Assembly: GCF_902686445.1 (NCBI RefSeq)
Contig: NC_062216.1
Span: 9,755,084-9,819,083 of the forward strand
Direction of reading: 5' to 3'
DNA length: 64,000 nucleotides
From: Sciurus carolinensis
Taxonomy: Eukaryota; Chordata; Mammalia; Rodentia; Sciuridae
Shown here: positions 31,013 to 43,660 of the stretch, in pieces
How the letters are laid out: every line of letters begins with the position of its first letter
How positions within the stretch are numbered: the stretch's first letter is position 1
Program-made: the position numbers and the translations under genes
Notes under the pieces: generated by a model
The model's database searches: none
Told to the model about the DNA's origin: nothing
The model's input: the letters and a program-made list of their open reading frames with translations, nothing else

Positions 31013-32690
31013 GGCAGTTAATTGTGGATTGGATCTTCCATATTCTGCCGTCCTGGAGGGGGAGGTAACTCTGCCCACATTCGTGCTTGGGTAGTATACT
31101 TTGAACACACCAACATTATAGTACTTATAGGTGTTTTAGAGCTTATCTGCTCAGAGTAGAAACCATGTCATTATGCATTCTTTAAATGCCTGGAGTAAGG
31201 AGTAGGTAAAAACAAAAAAACAAAAAACAAAAAACAACGACCTGGGGTATTTAATGAATAAATGAATGAATGCCATCGTGTGGTCACAGACCTGAAACGA
31301 CACCTTCTAAAATGACTGTCATCAAGAAACAAGAGCAAGGATACAAATGTATCCGGAGAAAAATGTCTCTGGAGAAAAAACTGAAACGATGACAGCTAAG
31401 ACAGGCTTACAATGAAATGTCATGTTTCGGTAGAAGAGCCCCCATTCAAGAAGGAAGGGTTTTGAGATTAAAGGATTTAGTTTGCTTTCTTGAGAACCTC
31501 TGGATTTGCTTGTTAATTTTAGTGCTGTATTGGTGGCGCCAGAAATAAACCAATTTCTGGCAGCCATATGGCTCTTAAAACCTAGGGAATTTTCGGAAAT
31601 GCTTATGGATGCGCTGAGACACGCAAGGGGCTCGTCATTACAGTAGGGGTCCATCTGGATTCCACTAAGTTGACGGCTGAGAGGCACGTGTGTCATTCCC
31701 GCCCTGGAGACCTTAAACCTGGTTCATCCTGTCCCATCTACTGCCAAAGAACAACTTCCTTCCTTCTACCCTTCTGGCCCCTGGACATATGGGGAGCCAG
31801 AAGCTTCCTACGGATTTAGTGCATGGATTTATTTCCCATATTTAGCAAACACTTTTCTAAAAAGTCTGGTGTCAAAAATTCCTAAAATAAAGATACATAT
31901 GCTTGGTGGATCCACTTCACGTGCAGTGTTTAAGTACTTCTATTGTACGGTTGTGTGGTAGCTCATCTAATGTTATTTGAGGTTGTGCAAACTTTCCATT
32001 AGCTCTGCAGATCTTATAGACTTGAGCTGTGTACAAAGAGATAATGAAAAACAATAGTGAGTCATCAGCACCTCGGCTGAAAGTTTGTGCTATTTTCAAA
32101 ATACTTTCGAATGCCTGATTTTGTGTATTTTTTGGTGGTTGTTGTTGGTTGGTTGATCTTTAAAAATAAGTGGATTTACACATAACTCCCTTTTGTGTCT
32201 GCTGCTGAGGAATACCCAGAGACCAGGTAATGGAATTATGTTCCCTAACCTAAAACTTGGGACATTTCAACATTTTCCCAAGGCCTAACCTGCCCCCCAC
32301 CTCCAGACAAATGGGTGGGTTTGCTGGTAGGAATGTACTTATTAGCACACAGAACGCCTGCTTATTTAAACAGAAAAAAATGAAGAGCAGAGTTTGATAG
32401 AGGAGGAAGGTAGGATGAACTGAAGGGGATGTGGGAATGAATGGAAGAAAACTGCAGGAATAATGATGAAAAAATAAGTAAGAGGTGAAATCAGAAGGCA
32501 GGCCCCCGGGCCCGGGGACTGCTGCTCCTGGGGCAGCCGGGCACCTCCGCCTGTCTCCGCCCCTCGACAGTCTGGGCAGGGCCACTGGCCAGCTCTCTGA
32601 AATGTTCCTGATTCTTGGTGGACTCCTTGGGCCATTTTCCATTACTCATTTGCGTGTCGCCTACGCTTGGCAGTGTGGAGGTGTGGAGGC
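31013..32690. other. Unannotated intergenic interval
   Basis: About 1.7 kb with almost no recognisable repeats, unlike its surroundings, which could reflect functional constraint. No exon is recognised; (CAAAAAA)n at 31205-31235 and (AATG)n at 31255-31272 are minor. Confidence 0.45.
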
Positions 32691-32848
32691 TTGGCATATT
32701 CGTTTTCTACTGCGGGCATAACAAACTACCCCGATTGAGGGGGTTAAGCAACACAATCTTATTATTTTCTTGCTAGCTCTCAGCAGAAAGCCACCCCCAG
32801 CTTTGAGGCCACAGGCAGTCCTTAGCACAAGGCCTCCTTTCTCCCTTA
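32691..32848 (-). mobile_element. MaLR/MLT1-like element, left part, split by an L1
   Basis: TTTTCTACTGCGGGCATAAC and GGGTTAAGCAACACAATC in antisense; the rest resumes at 33481. Confidence 0.55.
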
Positions 32849-33480
32849 AAAAAAAAAAAAAAAAATGTTTCTTTTAGATATACATGACAGCAGAGTGTAT
32901 TTTGGCATATCATACACACATGGAATGTAACTTCTCATTCTTGCAGTTGTGCTTGATGTGGAGTTACACTGGTCGGGTATTCATATATGAACATAGGAAA
33001 GTTATGTCCAGTTCATTCTGTTTTTCCTATTCCCATTCCCCCTCCCTTCCCTTCACTTCCCTTTGTCTAATTCAATGAAGTTCTATTCTTCCCTCTCCCT
33101 CCTGTGTTAACATCTGAATATCAGAGAGAACATTTGGTCTTTGTTTTTTTGGGGATTGGCTTATTTCACTTAGTATGATAGTCTTCAGTGCCATCCATTT
33201 ACTGGCAAATGCCACAATTTCATTCTTCTTTATGGCTGAGTAATATTCCATTGTGTATATATACTACATTTTCTTAATCCATTCATCTGTTGACCACCTA
33301 GCTTGGTTCCATAGCTTAGCTATTGTGAATTGAGCTGCTATAAGTATTTGTGTGGCCAGGTTGCTATAGTATGCTGATTTTAAGTCCTTTGGGTATATAC
33401 TGAGGAGTGGGATAACTGGGTCAAAGGGTGGTTCCATTCCTGGTTTATGGCTTCCTCCCTCCTTGAAGTCAAGGGCCATG
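32849..33480 (-). mobile_element. L1 3' end inserted in a MaLR-like element
   Basis: Minus-strand L1: 3' UTR at 32870-33110, then the end of ORF2. In translation 33264-33479 gives DPVIPLLSIYPKD and AAQFTIAKLWNQA, typical of the L1 ORF2 C-terminal region, truncated and decayed. Confidence 0.88.
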
Positions 33481-33720
33481 AGTTAAGTCATCCCAACTCT
33501 GTATCTTTCTTACCCTTCTTCTGTTGTCACATCTTTCTCTGACCAGACAGGAAAAGTTCTTTACTTTTAAGGAAACACGTGATTAGATTGGGTGCCCATG
33601 GATAATCCAGGATAGTCTCATTTCAAGTTTTCTAACCTTCATCACATCCTCAAAGTCCTTTTTGCCATGTAAGGTAAGATTGCCAGGTTCTGGGAGTTAG
33701 AGTGGACATGTGTGTGGTCG
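33481..33720 (-). mobile_element. MaLR/MLT1-like element, right part
   Basis: GTGATTAGATTGGGTGCCC, GATAATCCAGGATAGTCTC and TTTTTGCCATGTAAGGTAAG continue the element interrupted at 32848. Confidence 0.55.
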
Positions 33721-35155
33721 TTCTGCCTCAGAGTAGGGGTGCTCAACAACTGGACTTCTCGATTGTTGCTCTGGGGAAACTTAGAGGAAGAAGGGAATTG
33801 TGAGGACTACTTTCTTTACATTGCACCAATGGACTCTTGTTTTCATTTGAGAACTTTAAATTAGGAGGGCCACATAAAAACTGAAGGATTCTTGGTTAGG
33901 AGACTCTTGCCAAAAGTCTCCTCAAAACAAATGCTAATAGGTTCTTGAAACTAATGGAAGCCAAAAGGCAACTAGAAAATAAATTGAGCATGAACCACAG
34001 AATTTCATCAAAAACCTAGAGGTCATTTAGTACTTTAAAAATTTTGTTCGACTTTCTGAGACAACTGTAGATTTAAATGCAGTTTTAAAGAAATAATGCA
34101 CCCAGTTTCCCCGTGGTAACATTTTCTGTTAACTATAATACAGTATCAAAGCCAGGATAGACACAGATACAATCTATCTTATGCAGACCTCATCCCTTTT
34201 GCAAGAACTCATTTGTGTGTATTTATCTAGTCCAGTGAATTTTATCATGTGTAGATTCAAGTGAATACCAGCCAAGATACAGGACAATTTAGTAATTTTT
34301 AAGTAGGCACTTTGAGTGGAGAGTATTCTACTGGGTGCTTCCAGGACGCTGCAGTGCAGAGGGAGGGGAAAGGAGAGATAGGCCACGTAAGTAGGAGTCC
34401 AGCAACTTCACTTTCCCTCTCAACAAAAGCCCGCTTTCATCTGTTTTCTGTGCCAAGACTGCATACACTATTTTGATAAAAGTATCCATCCCGTAACTAA
34501 GTCCAATACTTTCTTTTCATAGGAAAGAACTGGAGTGTGTGCTGAGGCGCACACTAGAATTCACCTCCACCTGCTAGAGATTGGCATTTGCCTACCAGTT
34601 TTCCCATCTTAATTAAATATTTTGTCCATTTGGAAGTAAATTGTCAGGAGATTAAGGATGTGATTCACTGCCTGGCTCACAGTAGGTAACCGGTCAATGC
34701 CTCAGGGAAATATTACGCTTTAGTGGACAAACACTAGAGTATGAAGACCTGAACATGCGCACACAGGCATCTCCATCACGGACAGCTAGACCCTTCAGTC
34801 ACTGGAAGTTTTTTGCCTCAGTTGAGAATTTAAAAAAGCAGAGTGAGCAGAACATAGTGTAAAATGGGTTCTTCACTGATTTTATAGCATCTGAAGATAA
34901 GCATTTAGTTCTATGGATTTTAAGAGGAGAGGAACAATTAAGTGTCTGAGAGGATGTCACATGAGAACTGAAGATGAGGAATTGGAGAAAGGACATGTCC
35001 TGCCTGCAGAAAAGGTTTGGAGGGAACAGGAGACCTCTTTCCCCATGTCTGGAAAGCAGTGCTCACATAGGAACGTGAATATCTGTAGAACATGACCAAT
35101 GAGCGAAGGCATATTTTACACTCAATATATGGAAAGTCTTATAACAAGTAAAATT
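33721..35155. other. Unannotated intergenic interval
   Basis: Unique-looking AT-rich sequence downstream of the FZD3 3' end. No gene recognised. Confidence 0.45.
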
Positions 35156-35159
35156 GTCT

Positions 35160-35310
35160 CAAAATGGAACGGGAAGGTCTTACCAAGTGGTGAGCTTCCT
35201 GCTACTGAAACCATTCAAGCAGAGGCTAACAAAAGGTGGTTTCGAGGGATTTCTGCTCTGGGTGGGAAGTTGGACCTTATGATTTCTAAAGTCCCTGGCA
35301 GCTGTGATCC
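35160..35310 (+). mobile_element. CR1/L3-like LINE 3' end
   Basis: ATTCAAGCAGAGGCTAAC, GAAGTTGGACCTTATGATTTC and AAGTCCCTGGCAGC resemble the 3' end of old CR1/L3 LINEs. Confidence 0.4.
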
Positions 35311-35783
35311 AGGCAAGATATATATATTAATACAGTAGTACTTTAAATCTTTTGATCTGCATTCTTGTGAAAGAACCAAAAATCACCTGGCAATTTATTT
35401 GCTCATATAAGATTTCTTATTGGAAAAACGATACTTCAATATATTTATTTTTTTCAACATATTCATCTAGCCTCTATTATGTGCCTGGTAGTGTTATGTC
35501 CTGAGAATTTAACAATAAACACAGATGGTTCTTATCCATATTGACAAAACAAGTGTGAGAGAAAGGGACACGGTATGGGATGGAGTATGTTTATGTATTT
35601 CTATGTCCTGGATTACTGTGATGCCCACCCATGTCATTATGAATAAAAACTTTGTAACATTTTAAGGATATAAGATATAAAACCTAAATAGCAGTGTGAT
35701 AAGTAGACTGAGGTCCAGAAGATGACATAGAACATTATATTCAAGCAGGTATTAATGACAGAAAGAAGAACAAATTATTTAAT

Positions 35784-35789
35784 TTTATT
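35784..35789 (-). terminator. FZD3: Distal polyadenylation signal candidate for FZD3
   Basis: AATAAA on the minus strand inside an A/T-rich stretch. It is the best candidate for the end of the long FZD3 3' UTR because sequence further left becomes ordinary intergenic DNA with CR1/L3-like and other repeats. Inferred. Confidence 0.4.
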
Positions 35790-37639
35790 AAAAATTTCCA
35801 ATTTATAACCAAAATATACAACCACTACATTTAAAATCAGTTTGTACACTCACAGTTAAAGTGCTAAGAAAAAACATTTACAAAAACTGACATTGGTCTA
35901 CTGTAAACAAAATAAATCTACAAGAGCAGAGCGCAGCACCCCGCTAACGCCAGGGGTGGGTCTGGGCTCTACCCGAGTGCACCTGCCCTACACAGGTCCC
36001 AGCGCCTGCAACCTTCCCACCCATCTGGACACGGATGAACAGTTTTAGTCAATGTGTAAAAAGAAACATGAAGAACTAATGCCACAAAATGCAAATCTTC
36101 AGCATAAACATTTTCTAGATGTTATTTGATAAAGCAAGATTAAAATTTTAGATTTTAGAATCACCCAGAAACAATTCAGAATAGGGTTTGAAAACTAAAT
36201 TGCTAAGTGCCCGCTATTAAGAAATAATAATGTTTTAGAATATTAAAAAAGAAATATCCTTTCCCCCCTTATCTATTAACAATAAGACGGGGAGAAACTT
36301 TTTCTTAACAAGCGTGGACAGTGTTCACCTGTGAATTTGTATCAATGAGCAGAGCTGCAAGACAGGCCCAGCTGAGAGGTCTGGCAGACTGACATGGAAC
36401 TGGTCTCAGCAGGGTGTGGGAGAGGGAGATGGAGATGTTCCAGACATCCCTGACGGAGAAAAGCAGACTAGCAGCCCTGACTTCACAAAACAGGTCCCTT
36501 CCTCAAGGTCACTGAAAACATACAGAATTTTTAAACATCACATGGCTTCAGGGAAAGGGGGCAGATTTCCAAGCCTGGTCACTTCCTGATATCTCTTGCC
36601 TCAAAACAGTTCCAACACTAAAAAATTACTTTCATCTGTTCTAAAGCTTAATTTTTTACTCATTGAGATTAATTTGTGCTAACATCACCATGCTTATTTT
36701 TTTTAAATGCAGATTTCTTTTTAAATGAGATAAAACAGCTATAGTCACTGACACTTCCTAATACTGGAAATGAGTCATGCTTTGGAAATTCTGATAAGGG
36801 TAAATGGGGACAGAAGGCAGGTAGAAAGGCATGAGGGTAGAAAGGGAGAAATGTAGCATTTGAGGAACTGGTCAGAAGAGGCTATGTATGCAAGTGGACA
36901 GGGCTCAGTATCATGAGGTATCACCTAGGAAGAAAGGTACCAAGTAATTACAGAGATCAAAATTAGTTTTCTGCATTACAAAAATTTATCCAAAATCAAG
37001 ACACCTACAGTAATTCTAGAGTATTCTGAAGTAAATTAGTTTTTTGCTAGCGAGCTCTTACCCTTATTATTCAAAATAACAATTTATATTGGGAGATGTA
37101 CCCTGACTTTGGAACAGCCTAATTTACAACTTTTAGATCATAAAGTTGATTTCTTGTACAGAAGCTTCGTATTTTATATGCATTCTTATACTCATGCTTT
37201 ATTCTTATAACAAACACAGGTATAGAGAAAAATCTTTAAATGGCATTTTATGGCAAATTTGTTGATTTGTATAACGGTATTTTCACTATTTTAAAATGTC
37301 AATCAAGAGGATATTTTATCATTAGCAAAATGAGTCCATTTTAGATGTGAGAGCAGAAATTATTTTGCCTCTAAAAAGCTGGAAAACAACACCCAAACTT
37401 AATGAAAGGCTTATGTAATTTATGTATTCCCACAATGTGTTTGCTTCAGTTTGAAAATATCTTTAAATCCTAGGGAATTTAGCAACAAGGCAGAATTTTC
37501 TTGGGAAGATTTTCTGCAGCATCTGCTTCATAAAACCTCTAAAAGGATAAGAAGTCAATATATGTGTTCTAGAAGATCTTTTGTTTGGTTGTTTCTTGAA
37601 CATATATTACAAAATTGCTAACAAATGGTCATTTCTTTT

Positions 37640-37747
37640 GTTTTTAGTTGTCAGTGGACCTTTATTTTATTTATATGTGATGCTGAGAATTGAGCCCAGA
37701 GCCTCAAGCATGCTAGGCAAGCTACCACTGAGCTACAATCCCAGCCA
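37640..37747 (-). mobile_element. ID-type SINE (long-tail) in FZD3 3' UTR
   Basis: TGTCAGTGGACCTTTATTTTA, GATGCTGAGAATTGAGCCC and CTGAGCTACAATCCCAGCC; same orientation as FZD3, so it would be transcribed in sense. Confidence 0.9.
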
Positions 37748-38505
37748 AAAACCAGCAATTTCTTACAGTTCAGAATTATATTCTCCAACTATAACCATGC
37801 AGCAAGACCCTCCTTCAGCCTGATTTCCAGTGAGAACAGCTGATCTACAGGAGAGCTGCCTGCTGAGAGGACAGTGATACTGTAACATATTCAAGAATAT
37901 AGAATGTTAAAAAAAAAAAACACCCTAATAAACAAAAATAAGCCCAAACCAAACCCAGCTCAGATTAATTAAATGTGAGCTTTGGGTATTGTGTATTTAT
38001 AGGAAGTGAAACAATAATCACAATTAATTATAGGCACATTTATATAAATAATCCTAAATTCAGGACTACATTAAAACATAGAAAATATTTTCTTAATTTA
38101 AAAATTTTAATTTTAAAGAACAGTTTCCACAGCTCTTTCAAATAAAACAAGCCAGTTTGACAGCATGAATTGTCAGATGAACTTTTTGTTGGAGGCTGGG
38201 GAAGGGATGGTAACAGTTATCTCTAGTGTGCCAGAGTAAACGTCTAAACTGTATAAGTCACTCCTTCATGTGTATAAACTTCAGTGAGAAAAGAAAAAAA
38301 AAATTGGCAATTGAAAATAAAAGCAGAAAAGTTATCTAAAGTTGGTGTTAAAGAAATGTTAAGGCAGAATAATTCTTTAGAAGTGTTAGATGTTTTATAA
38401 AGAGGAATGAAAAGGAATTCCAATTTAGTCTGATAACTCACATTAAGGTACAAATAGAAGAACTTCGAGACAAATATCTTCACACTGGAGAGTCCTTCTT
38501 ATGAT

Positions 38506-38705
38506 TTTTTTCAGTACTGGGAAATGAACCTGGAGGCTCGAACATGCTAGGCAAGTGCTCTACCATGGTACTTTGTCCGTAGTCCATTTTTTAGTTTTTA
38601 TATTTTAAGACAGGATTTAAGTTGTCCAGGCTGGTATCAAACTAGCAATTCTCTTGCCTGTCTCCTGAGGGGCTAGGACTATAAGCATGCACCACCATGC
38701 CTAGT
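38506..38705 (-). mobile_element. B1-ID dimer SINE in FZD3 3' UTR
   Basis: CAGTACTGGGAAATGAACC, TTTTAAGACAGGATTTAAG and GCATGCACCACCATGCC in antisense. Confidence 0.85.
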
Positions 38706-39952
38706 GGATTTTTAAATTTTTAAGTTCACAAATAGAGAAAATACATTATTTTCAAACATGTATTCACTTCTGCTCAATGTAGAGCACTACAGTACTGATC
38801 TTGTCTCAGGAATAAAGAATTATTTCATATCAACTGTCAACTGTCTCTGTTGACAAGATTAGTTCAGAGGCAGAACTAAGAAATGTGTCAATTTCTTTTT
38901 CAAAACCAAGGATGGCAGGAGTAGCTAGATAAATATGAAAATGGCAGATGGATAAATATAAATCACTCAAGGCTTACTTGATGTATCTCACAGACTGTCC
39001 CATTATTACAACCCCCAAAATGTTCAATGAAATTGGACCTCAGATTCAATTTCAACAAATGTGACTTGCAGAACAAAAAAACTGAAATTTGTTGTTTTGA
39101 GTTAGTCAAAATAACATAAAACAGGCATGTGCTGCTTAGTGATGGGATGGATTTTGAGAAATGAGCTGTTAGGGGATTTCACTGCTGAGTGCACATCGTG
39201 GGGTGCACACGCACATCACTAGGTGCTCAGTCCCCGGCGACCACTGTCATATGGCCGTCCATCCTTGACTGCAACGTTCCTCTTGTCTGTACAGGCATCT
39301 GAGTGAGAAAGTCTAGGCATCTAATTTAATTTCTGGGCTGGGAGAGTTGTATGATTCAGAGAAATGACCTGAGGCAAGGAATCAAGTATAGTCTAAAGAA
39401 ATCATACCAGAAACTGGTACGCCTTCCTACATCAACTTTCCACCATTGTTCTCAGAGACCGGACTTCCTGTGAATCATCGGACCAAGTGTTCAAAACACT
39501 GATCTGAGCTAATGAAGACAATGAGGGCCAAGACAGTGATCTTTAAACGAAACAGGAACCTCCATGGCCTGGTTCTCAGAGAACATTTATCCATAAGAGT
39601 AGCCCACTGAAAAGATGGAACTACTGGAACCTCTCTATTTTATTAAATGACAATTAAGATGCCTCTACAGGAACATTTTCTGTACAGCCAGAAAAAACGA
39701 AAAATAATAATCATTTTTATTTCTAACAATATTTTAAACCAGGGCATTCACTTGCCCATGGTGATCTGTCTGGCAGCAATATTTATGCAACAAATCTAGT
39801 ACTGCAGTTTAATTATTTAACAGAAAACTCTCAATCAACTCCTGTATAATTTTAGATTTTGTAGTTATTTTAATACAATAGGTATTTATTTATTTCAGTA
39901 CTGGGGTTGAACTCAGGGGCACTTTACCAGTGAGTCACATCCCCAGCTTTTT

Positions 39953-39963
39953 ATTTTATATAT

Positions 39964-40016
<53 letters not shown>
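39953..40016. repeat. (TA)n dinucleotide repeat
   Basis: About 64 bp of nearly pure TA with a short CACACA at the left. It lies in the putative FZD3 3' UTR. Confidence 0.95.
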
Positions 40017-40017
<1 letters not shown>

Positions 40018-40018
<1 letters not shown>

Positions 40019-40114
40019 ACTTGATCTTTTATTTATATGTGATACTGGGTATTGAACCCAGGGCCTTGGCACATGCCAGGCAAGCGCTCTGCCACTGAGC
40101 CACAACTCTAGCCC
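40018..40114 (-). mobile_element. ID-type SINE nested in a dimer
   Basis: TTGATCTTTTATTTATATGTG, GATACTGGGTATTGAACCC and CTGAGCCACAACTCTAGCCCC. Confidence 0.88.
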
Positions 40115-40315
40115 CTTAATTTTTTATTTTGAGAGGAGGTTTCACTAAGTTGCTGAGTCTGGCTTTGAATTTGTAATCCTCCTGCCTCAGCCTCCGGAGT
40201 TGCTGGGATAACAGATGTGCACCACCACACCTGGCAAAAACTTAAGTTTTTTAATCAAATGGAGCAGTATTATAATTGATTTGTTCATTAACTTTATCTT
40301 CAATACATTTGTGTG

Positions 40316-40393
40316 TATGTGCTGGGAACTGAACCCAGGGTGTTCTGCATGCTAAGCAAGTGCTCTGCCACTGAACTACACCCAGCTCCACTG
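40316..40393 (-). mobile_element. ID-type SINE fragment
   Basis: GTGCTGGGAACTGAACCC through CCACTGAACTACACCCAGC. Confidence 0.8.
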
Positions 40394-40794
40394 AGCTCAT
40401 TCTGTGTAAAGTTTTGGCCAACTAGCTGTATCCATATTCAAGAGAACAAATATCACAAATTTTATGTCATTTTTCCCCTGTGTATCAAGGTGTTTATGTT
40501 GGTCCTTAAGAAGACTTTTCCCATTAAAGGAGGCCATGTCTAGTATGTAAAACTTTTATTTTTGTTATCTGTAATATAATTTTTCTCTTAAAATGACTTG
40601 AAATCATGATGGAAAACAAAGTTAATAACATATTTGAATCCTGTTGATTTAAGTTTAAGTGCATTAATAGAAAAAGTTGATCTAATAAGTTTAAATTCTT
40701 GGGAATAACAAGAATAAAATTGAGCCTGGAGTCATGGTTATAAAAGGGCCAAGGGAGAATCAAATTAGAGCTCAGGGGAATCTGAGATGTGACC

Positions 40795-40915
40795 TCGTCT
40801 AATTCCTTCATTTATAGATGAGGACATCGAGGCCCAAGCAGGAAAAATGCTTTGTCCAAAGTTATAAGATTATAAGGGGGGTAAGACTAGGTATCAGGGT
40901 ACTTGACTCAAGACC
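40795..40915 (-). mobile_element. MIR fragment
   Basis: TTATAGATGAGGACATCGAGGC with TTTGTCCAAAGTTATAAG is antisense MIR-like. Confidence 0.5.
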
Positions 40916-42547
40916 CTGGGATATTTTAAAAATAACAATGCATTTTTACTAATCATTAGGGAAAGCTCCTCAATTTAGAAAACAGAAACTGCTAAGCTCT
41001 AAGATTTTAGGGAAAAGTCAATAAGCACAATACAAAGAAATAAATGCAAGTTGGTATATACAAAAAGGTGATTTACATAACAAAAACCTTAAGCCTTCAA
41101 TAGTAGTAAAGTACTTCCCCCTACTTCAGCAAATATAACATATCTTAAAGACACCAACTTTACTAGTTAAAGGAGACTAGCAGAACAATGGAACATGGAA
41201 TCTTTTAAGTTTTGTATTATTATAAGGTAAAAAATTTGTTTTTCCATCGGGGAAAACTGGTACGGGGCCAATAAAATATGAACAAACTATCATGCCAACA
41301 AAAATGTCCATGAGGGACACTACTGATTTCCTGAGACAGGTGATTATTAAAAGAGTGCTTGGAAGGAAACTACCCTTCAATGCATGAGATGGAGTTACTC
41401 TGCCTTATGGGAAGCAATGTTGGATTGGTTTGGGGTTCGACTAAAATATTAGTAAAACTTTACTTTCTAGTTAGAGACCACAGTAAGAAATATGCTGATT
41501 AATCTATATTAAATCTTTATAATTTAACCAAACAGGAATGTCTACCAAGGTGGCTGGTTCTGTATAGACTTCTTTCCTAGAAGACCTGGATGCTGACAGA
41601 ACAATATAATCCTATATCAATGTGATTACTAAAAAATATAGAATTCAAATTAAGTTAGAAAAAACCTAGGAGACCAATAATAGAAGTAAAGTGAAGGATG
41701 TTTAATCTTCCTATGCCTTTACCAAAACTCACATAACTAAAAAAAGAGAATTAAACAGTACAAATATTTCATATATCAAAATTATGTAAGAATAATGTAT
41801 AAAAGTATATAGATACTAGGAAGCACAACTGAATTAAATGTAAAAACTTTTCCTTATTTTGATTGGTCATAAAAAGGCATAAAAGAAGCTTAAGAGAATC
41901 ACAAATTCCTTTGTAAATCTAGGGCCTATAAAAATGCCATCCTTTGTGTGTGTGTGAATGGAGAAGAAAGTCTTGCTTTACAGTTTTTAAAAAATTCATG
42001 TACATATATACAAATAGTTCTCACATTATAACTTAAAATTTGAAGTTTTGCCACCATAAAAAATCAACGAATTATGGCAATCACCTTTTCAAAACTCATT
42101 TTCATCAGAAAGAATCAGATACATAAAAGTCTTCAAAGAAAAATGATTACAGGGCCTACATTCCTCTTTATATTTTTCTTATAAATTTCAGCCAAGCCAA
42201 ACTAATGTGCTTATACAGTTCCATATAAAAGGAAGAACAGAATGGAGACCCCCAATTTCTGTTGGAAGTGACTTAGACATCCAATCATATAAAATCTGAG
42301 TGCACAGTTTGGTGTAACATATCTGAAACAGGCAAAACAATTAAAATGAATAGTTACTCTTGAAAAAGAACCTTCATTTTAGATGTTAACTGGAGTGTTG
42401 AATGGGTATATCGAATGAACACTGGTCTAATTATCTATTTTGTTGTCACCGATAAAAACAAATGCTACTGAAGACTATTATTGGTGCTTTCTACAACCCC
42501 CAAATTCTAACAAAACCAGTATCAGTACAGCAGTTTATACACGCCCT

Positions 42548-42630
42548 CTCTGTTTCCCAGCACTGGGGATGGAGCCAAGGCCCTTGCATCCGTGAGGCAA
42601 ATGCTCTCCCGCTGAGCTACCCCACAGCCC
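42548..42630 (-). mobile_element. ID-type SINE
   Basis: AGCACTGGGGATGGAGCC through GCTGAGCTACCCCACAGCCC. Confidence 0.8.
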
Positions 42631-42634
42631 AACA

Positions 42635-42800
42635 CGTTATTTCATTTGATCTTCACAATGTCCACTGAAGTAGGCTGGGACCAAAAATTTCACTATTTTC
42701 TTTTTATACTAAAGAAATTAGACTAAGAGAAGTTAAATGACCAGTCCAGTTGACATAATTATGGGTCTTTGAATTTCAAGCCTGTGGAATTTTCATTACA
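42635..42800 (-). mobile_element. MIR fragment
   Basis: TTTCATTTGATCTTCACAATG, AAGAAATTAGACTAAGAGAAG and GTTAAATGACCAGTCC in antisense MIR order. Confidence 0.55.
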
Positions 42801-43164
42801 CTAAATCATGTAAATCAACCAAATATGAGAATATGTAAATGTACCTTTGGCATGTTAAAAAGCACTATAAAATACTGAAATGTTGGTATAGTAATATCTT
42901 CTAAGCCCAGGCAATGACCCATTATATTTTTCCAAAAAAAGTTTTAAGTACTTCCTTTGATTTCATGGAGACATAGCTTAAACTAAGATGGGTACAATTT
43001 CAGTTATTTTCAGCTATTATCATAAAAAAAGAACAAGGTAGGTTAAAATGCAGAACATTTTTCTAATTTGAAGAGATTCTTAGAATTTTTATAGATCTGC
43101 TCTAAGCAGCAGCAGGAAAAAAAGGTTTGCTTGAATATTCATTCACTCAACTGGCACACAGAAA

Positions 43165-43231
43165 TTTAACTCAGCATGAGCCTCACAAGTGCTAGGCAAG
43201 TGCTCCAGCACTGAGCCACAACCCCAGCCCT
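43165..43231 (-). mobile_element. ID-type SINE fragment
   Basis: GCCTCACAAGTGCTAGGC and CTGAGCCACAACCCCAGCCC. Confidence 0.8.
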
Positions 43232-43458
43232 AATTACTTATTTCTGAGAATCACTATTCATTTTTAAAAATTAATTAAAAGGGCTGGCACATTTGTATAT
43301 AATATTCCTTTAATTAAAATAGTAACATGAACTGTTATTCTAGGAGAAATAAGCTTATTTGGTGTAAGTTATGTAATTCTTCACTTTACTTAGTTTAAAT
43401 CTGAATCTTTCAAATTTATTTGACATGAGACTCACTACTAAGGTAAAAAGCAAATTGT

Positions 43459-43660
43459 GAGCTGGGCACAAAGGCGTGGTATACCTGTAAACCCAGCAAT
43501 TCAGGAGGATCCCAGTTCAGAGCCAGCCTCAGCATTTAGTGAGGTCCTGAGCAACTCAGAGAGATCCTGTCTCTAATAAAATACAGAAACAGGGGCGGGG
43601 CATGTGGCTTGGTGGTGAAGTGTCCCTGGGTTCAAATTCTAGTACCAAATTAAAAAAAAA
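43459..43660 (+). mobile_element. B1-ID dimer SINE
   Basis: GAGCTGGGCACAAAGGCGTGG through GCATGTGGCTTGGTGGTGAAG and GGGTTCAAATTCTAGTACC. Confidence 0.9.

Larger units (their letters stand above)
39893..40238 (-). mobile_element. B1-ID dimer SINE split by an ID and a (TA)n tract
   Basis: ID half at 39893-39945 (AGTACTGGGGTTGAACTCAGG) and B1 half at 40115-40238 (TTTTGAGAGGAGGTTTCAC to GTGCACCACCACACCTGG), separated by (TA)n at 39953-40016 and an ID at 40018-40114. Confidence 0.85.

Noticed and set aside
33264..33479. A 71-codon frame with recognisable protein similarity.
   Set aside because: It is the decayed C-terminal part of L1 ORF2, not a host gene.
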